The notes below the pieces were generated by a model that made no database searches, was not told where the DNA came from, and was given only the letters and a program-made list of their open reading frames with translations. The position numbers and the translations under genes are program-made. Of a DNA stretch of 64,000 nt, positions 12,814-25,228 are shown piece after piece. This DNA comes from Filosporella fistucella (taxonomy: Eukaryota; Ascomycota; Leotiomycetes; Helotiales). Numbering within the stretch: the stretch's first letter is position 1; each line of letters starts with the position of its first letter. The stretch is from NCBI GenBank assembly GCA_030077755.1, contig JAQJZZ010000002.1:868001-932000 (forward strand), written 5' to 3'.

Positions 12814-13498
12814 TGTGTTTGCGGCGTAAATGTTTGAGATAGTGACCAGTTATCCTCATTGTTTAATGAGGATATTCAGGGCTGAAGGGGCCTGAGAAAG
12901 GGATATGGTGGCTGAAGGCGGTTGCTGAATGTGTCGCATTAAGAGGTTGTTTGCCCCTGTAAATGGTTTCAGGCGATCTGCAGGCTACTTATCGGCGATA
13001 TGTGAGCAATGCTTGTTCTCATAACTCATCACAAGATGATGCAATGGAAGATATAATACCAAGAAATGGAAATGCCTGAGCACAATCTGAGAAGTGATTG
13101 ATCTGTGGGGAAATGGAGAAAAACAATCAGATTCCAGGGGTGACTTTCGATCCAGGAACAAAAGGAAAAGGAGGCCATGAACTTCAAAGCCACAAAGTGG
13201 CTAAGACGCTAAGATAAGCTCGATAAAAAATTGAGGGGAGCTTGCTTTGATTTGAGATGTGAGGATAGAAACTGAATCCTAATTCTTGATTCTTAAACTA
13301 CTTTCACAAGGAACGGAATCAATCACCATGAGTTGGTAGCTCTGGTTATTGCGAAAATATCAACTAGTTCCACGAGAGAAGCTAAATTGACCCCAAACAA
13401 GGTTGCGGAATCGCTTTTGCCCTACTTGACAACAAGCTCAATTGTGACAACTGGGCATATCCTGTACCTGAAAGAGAGGTCGAGAACACTCAATCATC
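12814..13498. promoter_or_regulatory. Divergent promoter region of the Kelch gene and DUS3
   Basis: 685 bp separate two divergent start codons, so both promoters should lie here. No individual element is distinctive enough to call. Confidence 0.45.
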
Positions 13499-15831
13499 AT
13501 GTCAGAGACCGCAGCACCCGCCGAGTCCCTCAAGAGGCCGGCAGAAGAATCAACAGCAACAAATCCAGCCCAAGCCTCTGTCCCCACAACAGGATCTACA
13601 AGCACAAAAGCCGAGAATGTCCGGCAAAACACATCAGTGGAGTCAGATGGTCCTGCAGCAAAACGTGTGAAAGTTGAAAACATGAATGGTCAACAATCAA
13701 ACGGCGGCGAGAACGGAGAAGCACCAAAGGTTGATGCCAGAGACAAGGTGAAGGGCATTGCTTTGGTAAAGCCAGAGTAAGTTCAGTAGTCGATAACTTG
13801 CTTCGGGACTAATATGTTCTAGGTATGTCATCGACACATATAAGAAAGGTCCTGCTACTGAGGACGATGATGCAGCAGAGGGCAGATTACGGGCAGACGA
13901 TCGAGACAACGGCAAGCAAGACAGAGGCGGCAAAGGTGGCAAAGGTGGAAAGAGGAAGAAAGAGAAAGGACAGAACAAAGCGAGAGAATTTGGTTCCTGG
14001 TATGATGCTCTGAGATTGTGTAACAGTCGAGCCAATTCTCCGGAATTCTCTCCCAAAGAGTGTAACTTTGGAGACAATTGCAATTGCTGCCACGACTTGC
14101 GCAAATATCTGAAGGAGGGAAAGAGGGAAGAGTTGACCACATTGGGAGGAAAGTGTCCGGTTTTTGAGGCTTACGGCAAATGTCATGCTGGCTGGAAATG
14201 TCGATTTGTGTCAAGCCATTCGCAAGAAATTGAAAGAGAGGATGGCCGCAAAGAATTGGTCCTCATCGACAATATTATGGGTGACGATGCAGAAGATGGC
14301 AATGAGAATCGGGAGGGTGTGTACAATGTGGTTGGCACCAAAGACAAGCTGGATCTTGCAAGAAGACGGAAGACTACCCCAAAAGCTGATGAATATTCTG
14401 CTTGGTTAGACAAGGATCAGAAGGAGATGGAAAAGATCTACCATCAAAAGAAGGAAGAGGCTGCGGACACAAAGGAGGAAAACCGTGCTCAGTTCGTCGA
14501 TCCACCACTTCTTCCATCAGAAAAGAGAAGAATCTATTTCGGCGCTGAAACTCCGGTTCTTGCCCCTCTCACTACACAAGGAAACCTTCCATTCCGGAGA
14601 ATGTGCGTTGATTTTGGAGCGCAACTCACTTACTCAGAAATGGCTATGACAATACCTCTTGTGCAAGGACAAAAAGGCGAATGGGCATTGATGAAGGCTC
14701 ATGAGACAGAAATATCCCCACCAAAGTACACACCAAAGTCAATTATCCAAGGATATGACAACTCGAAGGATTTAAAATTTGGTGCCCAAGTCTCTGCAAG
14801 TAAGCCATGGCAAGCTTTAAAGGCCGCAGAAGTCATGAGTTCTTTGCTACCCCATCTGCGAGTTATCGATTTGAATTGTGGGTGTCCCATCGAAATGGTC
14901 TACCAATCCGGCGCTGGCTCAGCTCTTCTGGATGCGCCATCAAAGTTGGAGAAGATGATTCGAGGAATGAATACAGTATCTGGAGAAATTCCAATCACAG
15001 CAAAGATCCGAATGGGAACTAGAGACGGCAAGCCCACAGCTCAGAAGACAATTGAGCGTCTGGCATTTGGAGGATTTGAGCAACGAGCACGGCTTGGAGC
15101 TCCTGGCTGTGCTGCTATTACTCTTCACGGCCGGAGTAGGCAACAAAGGTATACGAGGAGTGCGGATTGGTCTTATATTGCCGAGTGTGCAAGCCTTGTT
15201 GAAAAATATAACACTCAGAAGAATGATCTCACCGATACCATCAAGGAGGCCGATGAGAGAACTCAATCTAACGCAAAGGATGGAAAGATGTTCTTCATCG
15301 GTAATGGGGATTGCTACTCTCATGTCGATTACCTTGATCACATACAAAATGCTGGAGTCGACTCGGTGATGGTAGCCCGTGGAGCACTTATCAAGCCATG
15401 GATCTTCGAGGAAATTGAAAAGGGACAATACCTGGACAAGTCTGCGACAGAGCGTCTCAGTTACGTTGAGAAGTTTGTGCGCTATGGACTTGAGGCATGG
15501 GGCTCTGATGAAGTTGGAATTGGTTCAACAAGACGTTTCTTGTTAGAATGGCTCAGCTTCGCTCATCGCTACGTTCCTGTCGGTATTCTTGCTCATCTCC
15601 CACCCAACCTGCAAGACCGTCCACCAGCATATAGAGGAAGAAATGATTTGGAGACTTTGCTGGCCAGTGAGAACTATTTGGACTGGATTAAGATTAGGTA
15701 TGTCATCGACAAAATTGAAAAAGGAATTGCTAATCATCAACAGTGAAATGTATCTTGGCCCTGCGCACGAGAACTTCAAATTCCTGCCGAAGCACAAGTC
15801 AAACTCATACGAAATTGAAGCGGAAGGATAA
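13499..15831 (+). CDS. DUS3: tRNA-dihydrouridine(47) synthase, Dus3 type
   Basis: Three exons, 13499-13776, 13823-15697 and 15744-15831, encode 746 aa; both introns are 46 nt. After an acidic/basic disordered N-terminus come two CCCH-type zinc fingers, around [13 protein letters not shown] and then [10 protein letters not shown]...CRFVSSH, typical of Dus3. The C-terminal half is the FMN-binding TIM barrel. It begins near [17 protein letters not shown] and contains the catalytic motif [19 protein letters not shown]; the cysteine before the Pro is the expected general acid. Later motifs include [20 protein letters not shown] and [15 protein letters not shown]. Dus3 reduces U47 in the tRNA variable loop using NAD(P)H. 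The first intron falls in PEY|VID and the last in KIS|EMYLG, both restoring family-like sequence. Confidence 0.93.
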
Positions 15832-17588
15832 TGACTACGGTTTGAGTTAATGTAGGACTTGGGAACCATACATAGACTGCCATTGCCTCACGATGCCATG
15901 GATAATGCTAGCACGCATAGCTAAAAACAAGCTTGTGAAATGTTTCAGTGAGCAGATCCGCCCACCAAAGAGAGAAATGAGGTGATTTTGGATCGACCTA
16001 TGCAGAGTGATGATGCAAGAATTCACAGCGCTTAAAAATCTTCCGTCAAGAAGGGGATAACTGGAAGTCCAAATCTACCTAACTTAACCACAGAGATCAT
16101 TGTATTCGTACTACCTTTGTAATTTATTTTTCGTATGCCAGTCTCCATGATTCTGTACATTATGATCAGTATGTTTGTGCTTTCTGAGTCTGTTTTGCCG
16201 CTGCTGCTTGAAGATTCGATAATTGCTGTGCACTTTTGATTGCGTAATGCCCTGTTTCTGAACCATTGTGCTATCTTTGCCTCTATTCCAATTCTCATAT
16301 CAACGATACATTGTTATTCCCACAGGCTTTCTTTTTGGATTTACTGTGTCAATCATGCTCCATTCTGTGGTGCTACTTCCATGTTGTGGAATATCTCACA
16401 TCACTTCCAAAAACTTCCCTACTATCGCTAGTCTTAGATTATCCTTTGTAGTTATACCCACAGCCACCTTTCCACTTATCGATTCTGATTTTGTTTCGCA
16501 TTTGATGCATGAATATCCGATCTCTACAGTATGCTACTGACTATCTTATCTGAATGCAGTCCGTGGGCCTTTAGCACTTTTGTGGCCTCTATGCTATCTC
16601 TCTTGTACCTGTTCATTAGAGCTCTTCCCTTGGGCCTTTGGATTTATCATGCCGCTGCTTGTTGATTTTCAAATTCATACCCTGTACTATTGGATACCTG
16701 GTGCTATGTCTAAGGCTGTTGCACTATAATATATCTATGCTATACTTTGTGTACTATCGTACAATATGAAGCGGGATCTAAAGCTACCGTACTATTACTG
16801 GGATATCATCATCTCATCGCTGCCTCGTCTTGCTTGCTGATGTGAATCTATCCTATAGTACTGTGAAGCTATGTGCTTGATCTTCAACTATACCTCACAC
16901 TGAATCTGTAGTCTATAGGCTTTCGAGCTTTTGGCTATATGCATCGATGCTGATGCTACGCGCAAATGTTCAAGATTTCTTGGGGTCGTGTCATGTGATG
17001 CAATATTTTGTTGTGGGGTTTATATTGTTGAATAGTATTCCCACTTGCAACTTATTCACGTTCAGTACCCCGGTGGTTCATTAGTGTGTTCTTCACCAGA
17101 TAGGTAACAATCAAGGGAGAAAAGGTTTGGGGATAAGCCATAAACAGCTCTTCGGGAGTTGTACTAAGGGATTAGGGGTTCGAAGCCCCTAATCCTGAAT
17201 GTTTTGCAATTTTTTTGGCCATTTCTGATTTTTAATTTTTAAAATTTTTTTTTTGGGGCACTGAGTCTTCATACTATAGAATATTCGGGTATTCAAAGCG
17301 ACTATGAACTATTGGGTATTATTCCTTTGGATCTGAAAATTTTGAGAAGTCAATAAGTAGCTATTTTTTCCAATTTTCCTTAAGCGAGTGGGACAATTCC
17401 CCTTCGCTTATTCAGGGGATTTCGAAGGAGAGGAAATTTGCAGATATTGCCTTTTTGCTGTCACACAGTCACATTGGATATCACTTGGAATTGGAAATCA
17501 TGAACGGAGCAGAAGGCAAAAAGGTTCATATTTTCGGACTTACGGCTTCCGCCCGCCGGAGAAAACAAAAACACCCCCAAACCCCCGC
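15832..17588. other. Intergenic region without recognisable gene, containing a hairpin cluster
   Basis: Open frames are short and unlike protein. Near 17140-17210 two adjacent stem-loops precede T-rich sequence (17211-17220 and 17240-17254); the stronger one is listed separately. Confidence 0.5.
17169..17195. repeat. Perfect 10-bp hairpin with a T-loop-like loop
   Basis: GGATTAGGGG and CCCCTAATCC form a perfect 10-bp stem around the 7-nt loop TTCGAAG, which matches the tRNA T-loop pattern. A second stem-loop, ACAGCTC/GAGTTGT around TTCGG, lies about 20 bp upstream. A complete cloverleaf could not be built: no credible box A/D-arm or anticodon arm is present. Confidence 0.55.
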
Positions 17589-18239
17589 TCAAAGTCCGAA
17601 GCCACCCAGCTTCTCCTCAAGATCCTGCTGTTGCTGCAGGTCTTGGAAGCGTCTCTTGCGGGAAGAACCACCGGGCATGGCCGGGGTCTCCTCCGCAACG
17701 GAGGCGCCTCCAAGACCATCTGCAACAGCAGAGATCTTCTCCTTCTCCTCAGCAGCCTTGGCCTTAGCCACCCTCTTTCCCTTCCTCTTCCCCGCCTTGG
17801 TCTTCTTCTTCTTCTTTTCCTCCTCCTCGGCCTGGTACAATCAGTTAGTAGATGATAAACCAAACGTTGATGGAGAATGGAAGAAAGGAAATGTGTAATG
17901 TGAGTACGTACCTTCTCCTCTTCCTCCTTCTCCGCAGCAGCGGCGGCGGCGGCGGCAGAAGCAGCGCTCTCAGCCTGCCACTTCGCGATCTTTGCCTCCC
18001 TCTTCTCCCAGGCGGCACGACGAGCAGCCTTCTTGGCAAGCCAAGGTCCAACGGACCTGTCCTCCAAGAGGTCGACAACCATTGGTAGGTTGCCACCTGA
18101 GAGCTGAGAAGCACAAAATGTCAGTGATACTCATGAAGATCGAATGATGGTCAATATTTACAAGAGGGGGGTTAGGATCGGAAGGGCGACCCGCAGACGA
18201 ACCACCCGCAGAAACAACACCGGCAGAAGGAGTAGACAT
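17589..18239 (-). CDS. Conserved-looking Lys/Ala/Glu-rich small protein, function unknown
   Basis: Three exons, 18239-18162, 18103-17912 and 17831-17589, join in frame to 170 aa. The first junction gives NPPL|LSGGNLPMVVDLLEDRS. Residues about 27-65 contain GPWLAKKAARRAAWEKRE, then an Ala run and a Glu/Lys-rich stretch predicted to be helical or coiled coil. The C-terminal third is very basic (KKKKKTKAGKRKGKRVAKAK) and ends with a Gln-rich segment and LGGFGL. The basic stretches would suit nuclear or nucleolar location, but that is inference. I do not recognise the family. Support for a real gene comes from three mutually consistent exons with canonical donors (GTAAAT, GTACGT) and acceptors. 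Confidence 0.7.
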
Positions 18240-19367
18240 TTTCGATGTCTATTTTGATGTAGTTGTTGATGGAAGTAGTTGAGTTTTTGATTGTTCTTTG
18301 TGCGTGGGAGAATGAGATTGTGATTTTGAAGTCGCTATGCTTGAAGATCGAATAATTTTCGCGTGGCATGTATTCTATAGACCCTATCTACACATGATCT
18401 AAATGATTAGGATTAGACTAATTGGTTTTGGTTAGTCTATTCATACAGATAGCAACAATGTCCGCTTTAGGAAAAAATGGTAGCTTTGGGTAGCGTTCGC
18501 CCAATTCGATGTCCCATGATATCAATTATTTGCGATCATAGTCGAATTTGATACGAAGGCTCATTCTCAACGCAAGGAAAAACGACGAGAACCCAAGTGC
18601 TATATTCTTACTTCAAATACATGAAAGGGGAAAGGCTGCAGTGCAAGTAGCAAAAAGCTCAAAACGGGAAGCATATGTGGATAAATCTCTCTGTATTCAC
18701 CGGACTTGGTGCCTCCCATATCCCTAATTGCTTGGTATATTGAATAGGAGATCCTAGGCTCTTAATAGGCGCTTTAGCACCTTGAAGCAAACATATTGAC
18801 CGTGGTCTTGTCGACAATTGACATTCCACTCGCCCGATGAGGTGGCGTTTGTCCTTGACGAAGCTTATGCATGGAAATTGCCAGATATCTTCAGCAGCAT
18901 TAGGGCCAACCTGTTGAAAGTTGCTCGTCCAAATCAACCGCAATTACAGTGACAGTGGCAACGCGAGAAACCTGGAGGTGATATGCACCTTACTTGCAGG
19001 TTAGAAATGCTTCGACGCTGTCACGTGAATGTGACCCCTGCAAGTTTGAAAATTCCCTGGAACCTGGGAGGATGACGTTGAAGCTCGAAGCTACCGAAGC
19101 CACCACACGACATCCTCTTCTTCCTTCAACAAACACATTCTGGTAAACAACTCGAGCACCAAGTTTGGCAGACAATTGAAGCACAGTACGTATTCACTCC
19201 AGAGAACTCTTCACACCCTCTTTGTATGAAAGGAAGATTCCACAATGCCATGCACCAGCTACTCGATCGTTCTTTAGCAGCCTGATCAACACACTGACCA
19301 TATTTAAACAGGACACGATTCCATACAACAACCTTTATCATAACACCAAACTCTACAAACGATCAAG
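18240..19367. promoter_or_regulatory. Divergent intergenic region of the small basic protein gene and BAP31
   Basis: No coding exon is apparent. The region should contain both promoters. A CACGTG E-box lies at 19022-19027, 341 bp upstream of the BAP31 start. Confidence 0.4.
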
Positions 19368-20186
19368 ATGACTCTGTACTACAGTCTCGTACGTCCCATT
19401 ATCTTTCTTTTCCCCGATTGTGTCTGCTGCTAGCGCAGACATCTCTCGAGTCCAGGCACCCGGCTAACACCAGCTTAGGTCTTTCTCCTGCTTGTAGCGG
19501 AGATGGCGCTCTTTATGCTACTTATCGTTCCCCTTCCATTCACTATCCGCCGAAAGATGTTTACATTCATGTATTCAGTCCAATACTGTTTCCACATCTG
19601 CTGCTAACCATCCACCAGCTCGGAAAGCCCACTCGTGGCAAAGCTACAATATGGAATGAAGATTACCTTCATCTTCATCCTGATCCTCTTCATCGACAGC
19701 GTAAACCGCGTCTACAGAGTTCAAATCGAGCTCGCAGAGTCGAACAAGCAGCAAGGGTACTTATCACACAACCAGATGCAATATACACGCTAACAGACTA
19801 GTAGAGCCGCTGTCCTCGGCCACGAGCGCATGGAGGTGCAAGCCCGTAAATTTTACTCTCAGCGTAACATGTACCTCTGCGGCTTCACTCTCTTCCTCTC
19901 TCTTATCCTCAACCGAACCTATACCATGATACTCGATGTCCTCCGTCTTGAAGAGAAGGTCAAGAAGTACGAAGGTGACCCAAAGGCTATCGGAAAGGAG
20001 AGCGAGAAGTTGGCTAATGCTGGAAATGCTGGTGAGATTGGCAAGCTAAAGAAGCAACTTGCTGAGAAGGAGCGTGACATTGAGACTTTGAAGAAGCAAG
20101 CTGGTGGCTTGAGCAAGGAGTACAATGACTTGAGCGACAAGTACTCAGCTACGAACCCAGATAGCACTCCTAAGAAGGATAGGTAG
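19368..20186 (+). CDS. BAP31/Yet3-like ER transmembrane protein
   Basis: Four exons, 19368-19388, 19479-19570, 19619-19756 and 19802-20186, encode 211 aa. The first exon is only seven codons (MTLYYSL). The spliced N-terminus contains three hydrophobic segments: FLLLVAEMALFMLLIVPL (about 8-26), ITFIFILILFIDSV (about 53-66) and the segment after NMYLCGFTLFLSLILNRTY. Motifs PFTIRR, VNRVYRVQ and RKFYSQRNMYL match the Bap31/Yet family. A cytosolic Lys/Glu coiled coil follows. The last four residues are KKDR, which fits the KKxx dilysine ER-retrieval signal. Family members act in ER export and quality control of membrane proteins. No caspase-like sites of the animal protein are evident. Confidence 0.9.
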
Positions 20187-20726
20187 ATGCTAGACATTTA
20201 CAGTAAATAAGTCGAAGGATACCGAGATACCGGCGGAGATAGATGGCAGTGGAAGATCAATTGTGCGGGAGTGACGGGATGGTGGTGCGTACCTAGGTAG
20301 TTGATGAGGGTATTTTCACAAGGGTTTAATATCCGGGAGAGGCATGGGAAGGAAAACAGTCTTCATTACGTTTGGCGTCTGTGATACTTCTGGTTAAACT
20401 GTAGACATATCAATCATGACAACGCAATGAATTTCCATCGTAGGCAGTGGCCACTGAAAAGGACCCGACCTCCGAGTGGATGATTGATTTTTAAGTCATT
20501 TATTGCTATTACCCAATCCCTGTTCGCTGTGTTTTCCGCTGTACTGATCATGAAAAGAAGAACTTCCTAGCTGTCAAAAATTTCCATCTGAAGGCCACCC
20601 TTCAAAGAATTAAACACTCGAGTTGAGTGAAGCGCCTCTATGGCTATGCATCAATGAATCCATGTATCGGAGCCCCGCTGCTTATCACATCTTGTCTCTC
20701 TAACATTCGTGTTCGACAATAAGAGC
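20187..20726. other. Convergent intergenic region
   Basis: This is the 3' flank of BAP31 (+) and of the first tandem paralogue (-). No gene is recognised. The segment GTACCTAGGTAGTTG at about 20289-20303 is a partial copy of the palindrome seen at 33153-33170. Confidence 0.4.
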
Positions 20727-21930
20727 TCAAGAAATAAACAGACCCTCATCGTCTCCCGCAGCTTCATCGCCACTATCATCAAGGACAATGATCTCAGGAG
20801 GACCACTCTTCTTTTGTTTCTTTGCAGGTCTTTCGTTATCAAGAACCTCTTCGCCAGCGTTCTCCTTCTTGATCTTGGTCTTTACAAGAGTTTCCTGAGT
20901 TTTCATCTCTTCCGCCAATAGTGCCTCCAATTCCGCGATGCGGCGTTTATTTGCAGCTACAATTTCGGGATCTGGTGATGGACTATGCTCCGGAGAAGGA
21001 GGGGGAGATGGAGATGGAGTTCGCTCAATGACATGGAGTTGTTTTAGGGCTTCTGTCATTGAGTATTAGTCATGATGCTCGTCTGAGGAAAGTCCTACTT
21101 GCCTTCACTGCGATAGGTGAACCGGAAAATAACGAGTGGATAGTCTTCACCATCGACCTTTTCGTAGCGATACACCTCTCCCCGCTTCGTCTTGAACTCT
21201 TCTCCTAAGCTTTAGCATGTTAGCGATGCTCGAGAAGCGAAGCAAATTGAGAACTGACGCAGCACCATGTGTTTTGTTGTCGCCTTTCATCGCCTTCTCC
21301 GGGGCAGTAGTTCCGTCCTCATCCAGAAAACCTTTGGTCTCACTTGCAGTAGGACCGCCCGCTTTACCGTAATTAGAGTTGAAGACTTTGACCACGATAG
21401 ATCCTTTCTTTTTGAGTCTCTCCATGTGACGCTTAACAGCTACAGAAGCCAGGTTGGTCTCGCTATCTTTTCACAATGTCAGACAGGTGTAACAACCAAT
21501 GCTCGTCAATACAGAGCATACCTGCATCAATCTTTGCGAAGCTCATCTCCCATCCCTTGCATCCTCTTCCCTTTCCTTCCTTCGGGCCAGAGATGGTTTC
21601 CTCCCAAGTCTTGCCTTCGCGCTCCTTGAACCATGGTCGTTTGCAATGAATAGTCCAAACATATAGACCATCAACCCAAGTCTCAAATGCAATCTTGGTG
21701 TACTTCATCTTGGGAGATCCAAGTGGAGGACCAACAGAAAATTTGATCCTGAATTTCTCACCCGTTTCAGAGATGATGTACTTCGAGACAGTGTGAAGTT
21801 CTTCATATTGAGCAACAATGGGATCAATGTGCTCGCCTTGGATAACATCGGGGTCATCAAGTTCATCGACGGCTTCGCCACCGACTTCGACAGTGACGGC
21901 TATGCCAGGATAGAGCTTATGAATAGCCAT
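20727..21930 (-). CDS. Tandem paralogue A, DUF7918-like family, function unknown
   Basis: Four exons, 21930-21522, 21466-21259, 21209-21103 and 21052-20727, give 349 aa. The N-terminal domain opens MAIHKLYPGIAVTVEVGG, with KYIISETGEKFRIK near residue 55. After the first intron comes a helical block ending KKKGSIVVKVF. A 107-nt third exon ends YRSE. The last exon starts ALKQLHVIERTPSPSPPPSP, then carries IKKE (a psi-K-x-E site), PAKKQKK (NLS-like) and EIIVLDDSGDE (SUMO-interaction-like). I assign it to the family I recall as DUF7918. The exon 2/3 junction is ambiguous; GTCAGT/AAAG gives HGAALGEEF, which lines up with HGTRLGPAI in copy B. The third intron has a GC donor (GAAG|GCAAGT at 21102), where copies B, C and D have GT. 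Confidence 0.82.
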
Positions 21931-23410
21931 GTTGATTATGTTAGTTTGTGGTGACAATTGTTTGAAGTTGACAGTTGGTTGTTGAAGTTTTCGTCTTCTT
22001 TCAAGGTTTATCACATCAGTTGTGGTTACCCAGAATAGGAAGGACTGACTGCGTTGCGATTCCTCGCACAATCTCAGCTTCTGAGCCTCATAGGGTCTGG
22101 CTGATTGTTAGAGATTGAATTCTTGAATGTCTATTAAAGTCAGCGCGCTCCTGGTTCTGCTTTTGGTAGGAAGTCTTACAACGGGCTCGAAATATCCGGC
22201 CAGGACAGCCTCAATCTACAACGTTGTCGAGTTTGGTCGTTTGTTCTGGGTTGTATATTCGCTGGCCAGCGAGGCATATCTTTGTGTTTGAAGCGTTGTG
22301 ACAAAGTATGGACTTGCTGTACACAATGAATGCGTGGTGCGATCCGACCTGAGTTTGTCGGTTTCTTGGGTCAGGAACAAAGTTCATTATCCTTGTAATC
22401 GCTTCCGATTGAAAACAGCAGCGTAGCATTAAGCGGAGCATGTCCTCCAATAATGTTTATGTCATGCTCTATGTATTTCACAGATGTCAATGGATTACAA
22501 TATTACTGGTGTGGAAAGGCGTCAAAGATAGTAGTACTCGAATCAGCGGTCTTAAGTCAAAAGAAAATGAAACGGTGTGCTCAGGATGATGAAGATAAAG
22601 TTACTATATTCGAAGTCCGGATTGGATGGCGGACTGGGAGTAGAACCAACGCATATCAAGAATCTGGTCAAATGTTCCGGAAACTTGGGTTACGGGGTTA
22701 TACACATGACAGTGCCGTATCACCTTCTGAAATGGCTCGAAATTTCTCGGCTGCTTTTATTTATCACGCTCGATTTCAAATACAGTCTTTGAAAGATGTG
22801 GCATAGTAATGACAAGATATTTCAATGCCTTTACTCTATATTCCTAGAGTTTTGATTACGTTCATCTTTCTTTCAAATGAGTGTCAATCACTAAATTCTC
22901 GGTGTCATTTTTAGGGTGCTACCAAGATAACGATCATTCCTAGTGAGATTACTGAACCATCCACTGAATCGGTGAGAGCGAACATCTGGGGTTTTCAAGC
23001 CCTCATAGTCTCACCCAGTTCCTGAAATCCTTTTGATCCTGCTAAATCTGAAGACTGTCACGCAACAGAACGAGGAGTCGAGTTAAAATCCCTTCTTTTG
23101 ATGCGATTGATAGTTTATTTCACTCAGCCATAAAGAGTTTCAGAATTGAAAGAAGAGACCCAATGTTTCCCAAAACCAGTCAACCTATGTTCCTATTCCT
23201 TGTACAAAAAGCCCAATGATGAAATATTAGTGACCTTATCCTATTCCATGTGCTGAGATCCAAGATCCAGCATCAGAGAAGAAATTCTGGCAAATTCCTT
23301 GATGACATCCGTCCTACATACGTTAATAGCCTCAAATTCAATGCCAAAGACAATTTGAGAGGCAAATCTATCACACAATGATCGGCACAAAGCTCTTGCA
23401 CAAAAGTGCT
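21931..23410. other. Spacer between tandem paralogues A and B
   Basis: It holds the promoter of copy A and the 3' flank of copy B. Plus-strand frames at about 22453-22806 lack recognisable features. I see no relic of a fifth copy. Confidence 0.45.
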
Positions 23411-24631
23411 CTAGTCGTCGGTGAGATCAATCACACCATTTACCTGGATGAATCTTTTTCGAGGTCGATCTCTCAGGGACTCTTCGTCAGCATCACGCTC
23501 CCGCTTCACACCCCTATTTGCAGGGCCTGTTTGAACTCGACGAGAGACTTTGCCCCACTTCTTCTGCTAAAATTATTATTAGTTATATTTCAAGCGATAA
23601 ATTCATGGCTGCCATACCATCAAAGTAGCAGCCAGAGCCTCCAATTCACGTCTGTCTTTTTCATCGAGACCATCGAGACCATCGAGCATTTCAGATATTT
23701 GTGATCCTGTTTCTGGCTTGGGGGAACTTTGTGGTGTTCGAGGCAGGATGTGAAGCTGTTGCAGGGCTTCTGTGGAGGTGTCAATTCTCATCAATTAGGA
23801 GGTTAGGAGATGGGGATGCAAAAGACATACCCTTGCTTCGGTATCTGATCACGAACCTCGCCAGAGGAAAATCATCACCATCTAAAGAAGGGTATGTCGA
23901 GTAATGGGGAAATGCACTTGGAATGGCTGGTCCGAGCCTAGCCAGTGATTAGCGTCCCGCTTGAATTACAAATCACTGAACTCACCTGGTGCCATGGGAT
24001 TTCGCCTGTCCCTTCAGCGCCTTCTCATGGATTACGGCATCATTATCGTAACCCAACATTGGATCACGGCGTCGCTGGAAAGACGCTGTACCTGCCCCCT
24101 TTCGGTGGACGAGGACAATGATCTCTCCAATCTTAGATACCCTCTCTGCATCTTTAATTACCTCATTCGCGCCGAGATATCCTCCCTCAGCTGCGCAAAA
24201 TTACTTGATGCCTGAGAAAGTGAAGAGAAGGTAGACTTACTGATTTGTAGCTGAGAGAATTGCATAGGTCTGACCAGTGCATTGGCACCAGTAGTAATCT
24301 GGGGTCCAACAACGAGGACTTCCCATCCTCTGTCCTGCCTGTAATCTCTTCTGTGTACCACTGGCTTCCAAACAGTGTGGCCATCCACGATAACATGGAA
24401 ACTGAGGTTCGGGCAATCGAACTGATATGGTCTTTTGACAGCAACTTTCACGGCAAACTCCTTTCCTGTTTGCACCTCGACATATTTGGAAACAGTGCAG
24501 CGGGTTTGGTGCATGGCTACTGCTGCATTTTCATGATGAACTTCTTCCTTCTCGGCATCGTATTCGTTCAAGGCCTGGCCGTTGACACGGATGGTCACCT
24601 CGATACCTTGAAGATCTTCGTGGGCAACCAT
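23411..24631 (-). CDS. Tandem paralogue B, DUF7918-like family, function unknown
   Basis: Five exons, 24631-24241, 24190-23986, 23937-23831, 23769-23618 and 23566-23411, give 336 aa. The N-terminus MVAHEDLQGIEVTIRVNG and KYVEVQTGKEFAVKV align with the other copies. Exon 2 encodes EVIKDAERVSKIGEIIVLVH and HEKALKGQAKSHGTR. The 107-nt exon 3 ends FVIRYRSK. Exon 4 starts ALQQLHILPRTPQSSPKP. The extra last exon has VKRERD (psi-K-x-E), RPRKR and the C-terminal VIDLTDD, a close match to SUMO-interaction motifs. The first intron must use the acceptor GCGCAG at 24191, because the nearer CTCAG would bring an in-frame stop. The basic tail suggests a nuclear protein; its molecular role is unknown. Confidence 0.85.
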
Positions 24632-25228
24632 CTTTGCTGCGTTGTAGCTCTTGCTGAATTGTCAGCGACCAAACTATTTGAAGTTGAGACAAGGAATGGA
24701 AGGGTAAAACATGGTTTAATCTTGAAATTATTAAATTGGCCTCAAATTTTGCTTAGACCTTGTGTGTTGAGAAACAAGACCAAGCGAGGAAGAGGAACAT
24801 AACACCTGCAATTGTATTGAAGTCAGAAGGTTCTTACCAAAAGAAGCTCGCTTCTCTGATTTGAGAGGTCAAGTTCTGAAATGAACAAGAAGTGTAGATA
24901 CAGAGAAAGATTTGGGAGTCGAGGAAGGCAGATTTGTAGTTTGCAACCTTCAGAGTTACCACATTGTATTCAAAGTGAATGCGAGATGCGAGCTCACTTA
25001 AATCACTTCAGTTTCAAAGAGTCAAGCCACTGTATCTTATCTTATTTGATCTCAGTTCGTGACAAACATCTCTGTACTGATCTCATAAAGCAATTCTACT
25101 CTCTTCTGTGAGAATCTGAGATGTACCTTCCCCTATTCGCAGAGACACCAATGAAGAAAATAACTGAAATGTAAATAAGTCCTCAGACCCGGAAACTCAA
25201 ATCTGAACATGTGAATCCTTTCCTGATA
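24632..25228. other. Spacer between tandem paralogues B and C
   Basis: About 600 bp holding the presumed promoter of copy B and the 3' flank of copy C. No gene is seen. Confidence 0.45.

Noticed and set aside
17124..17197. Complete tRNA gene at the T-arm-like hairpin
   Set aside because: A partial acceptor pairing (GGGATAA/TAATCCT) can be drawn, but there is no box A or anticodon arm and the whole would be too short. Kept only as a hairpin.
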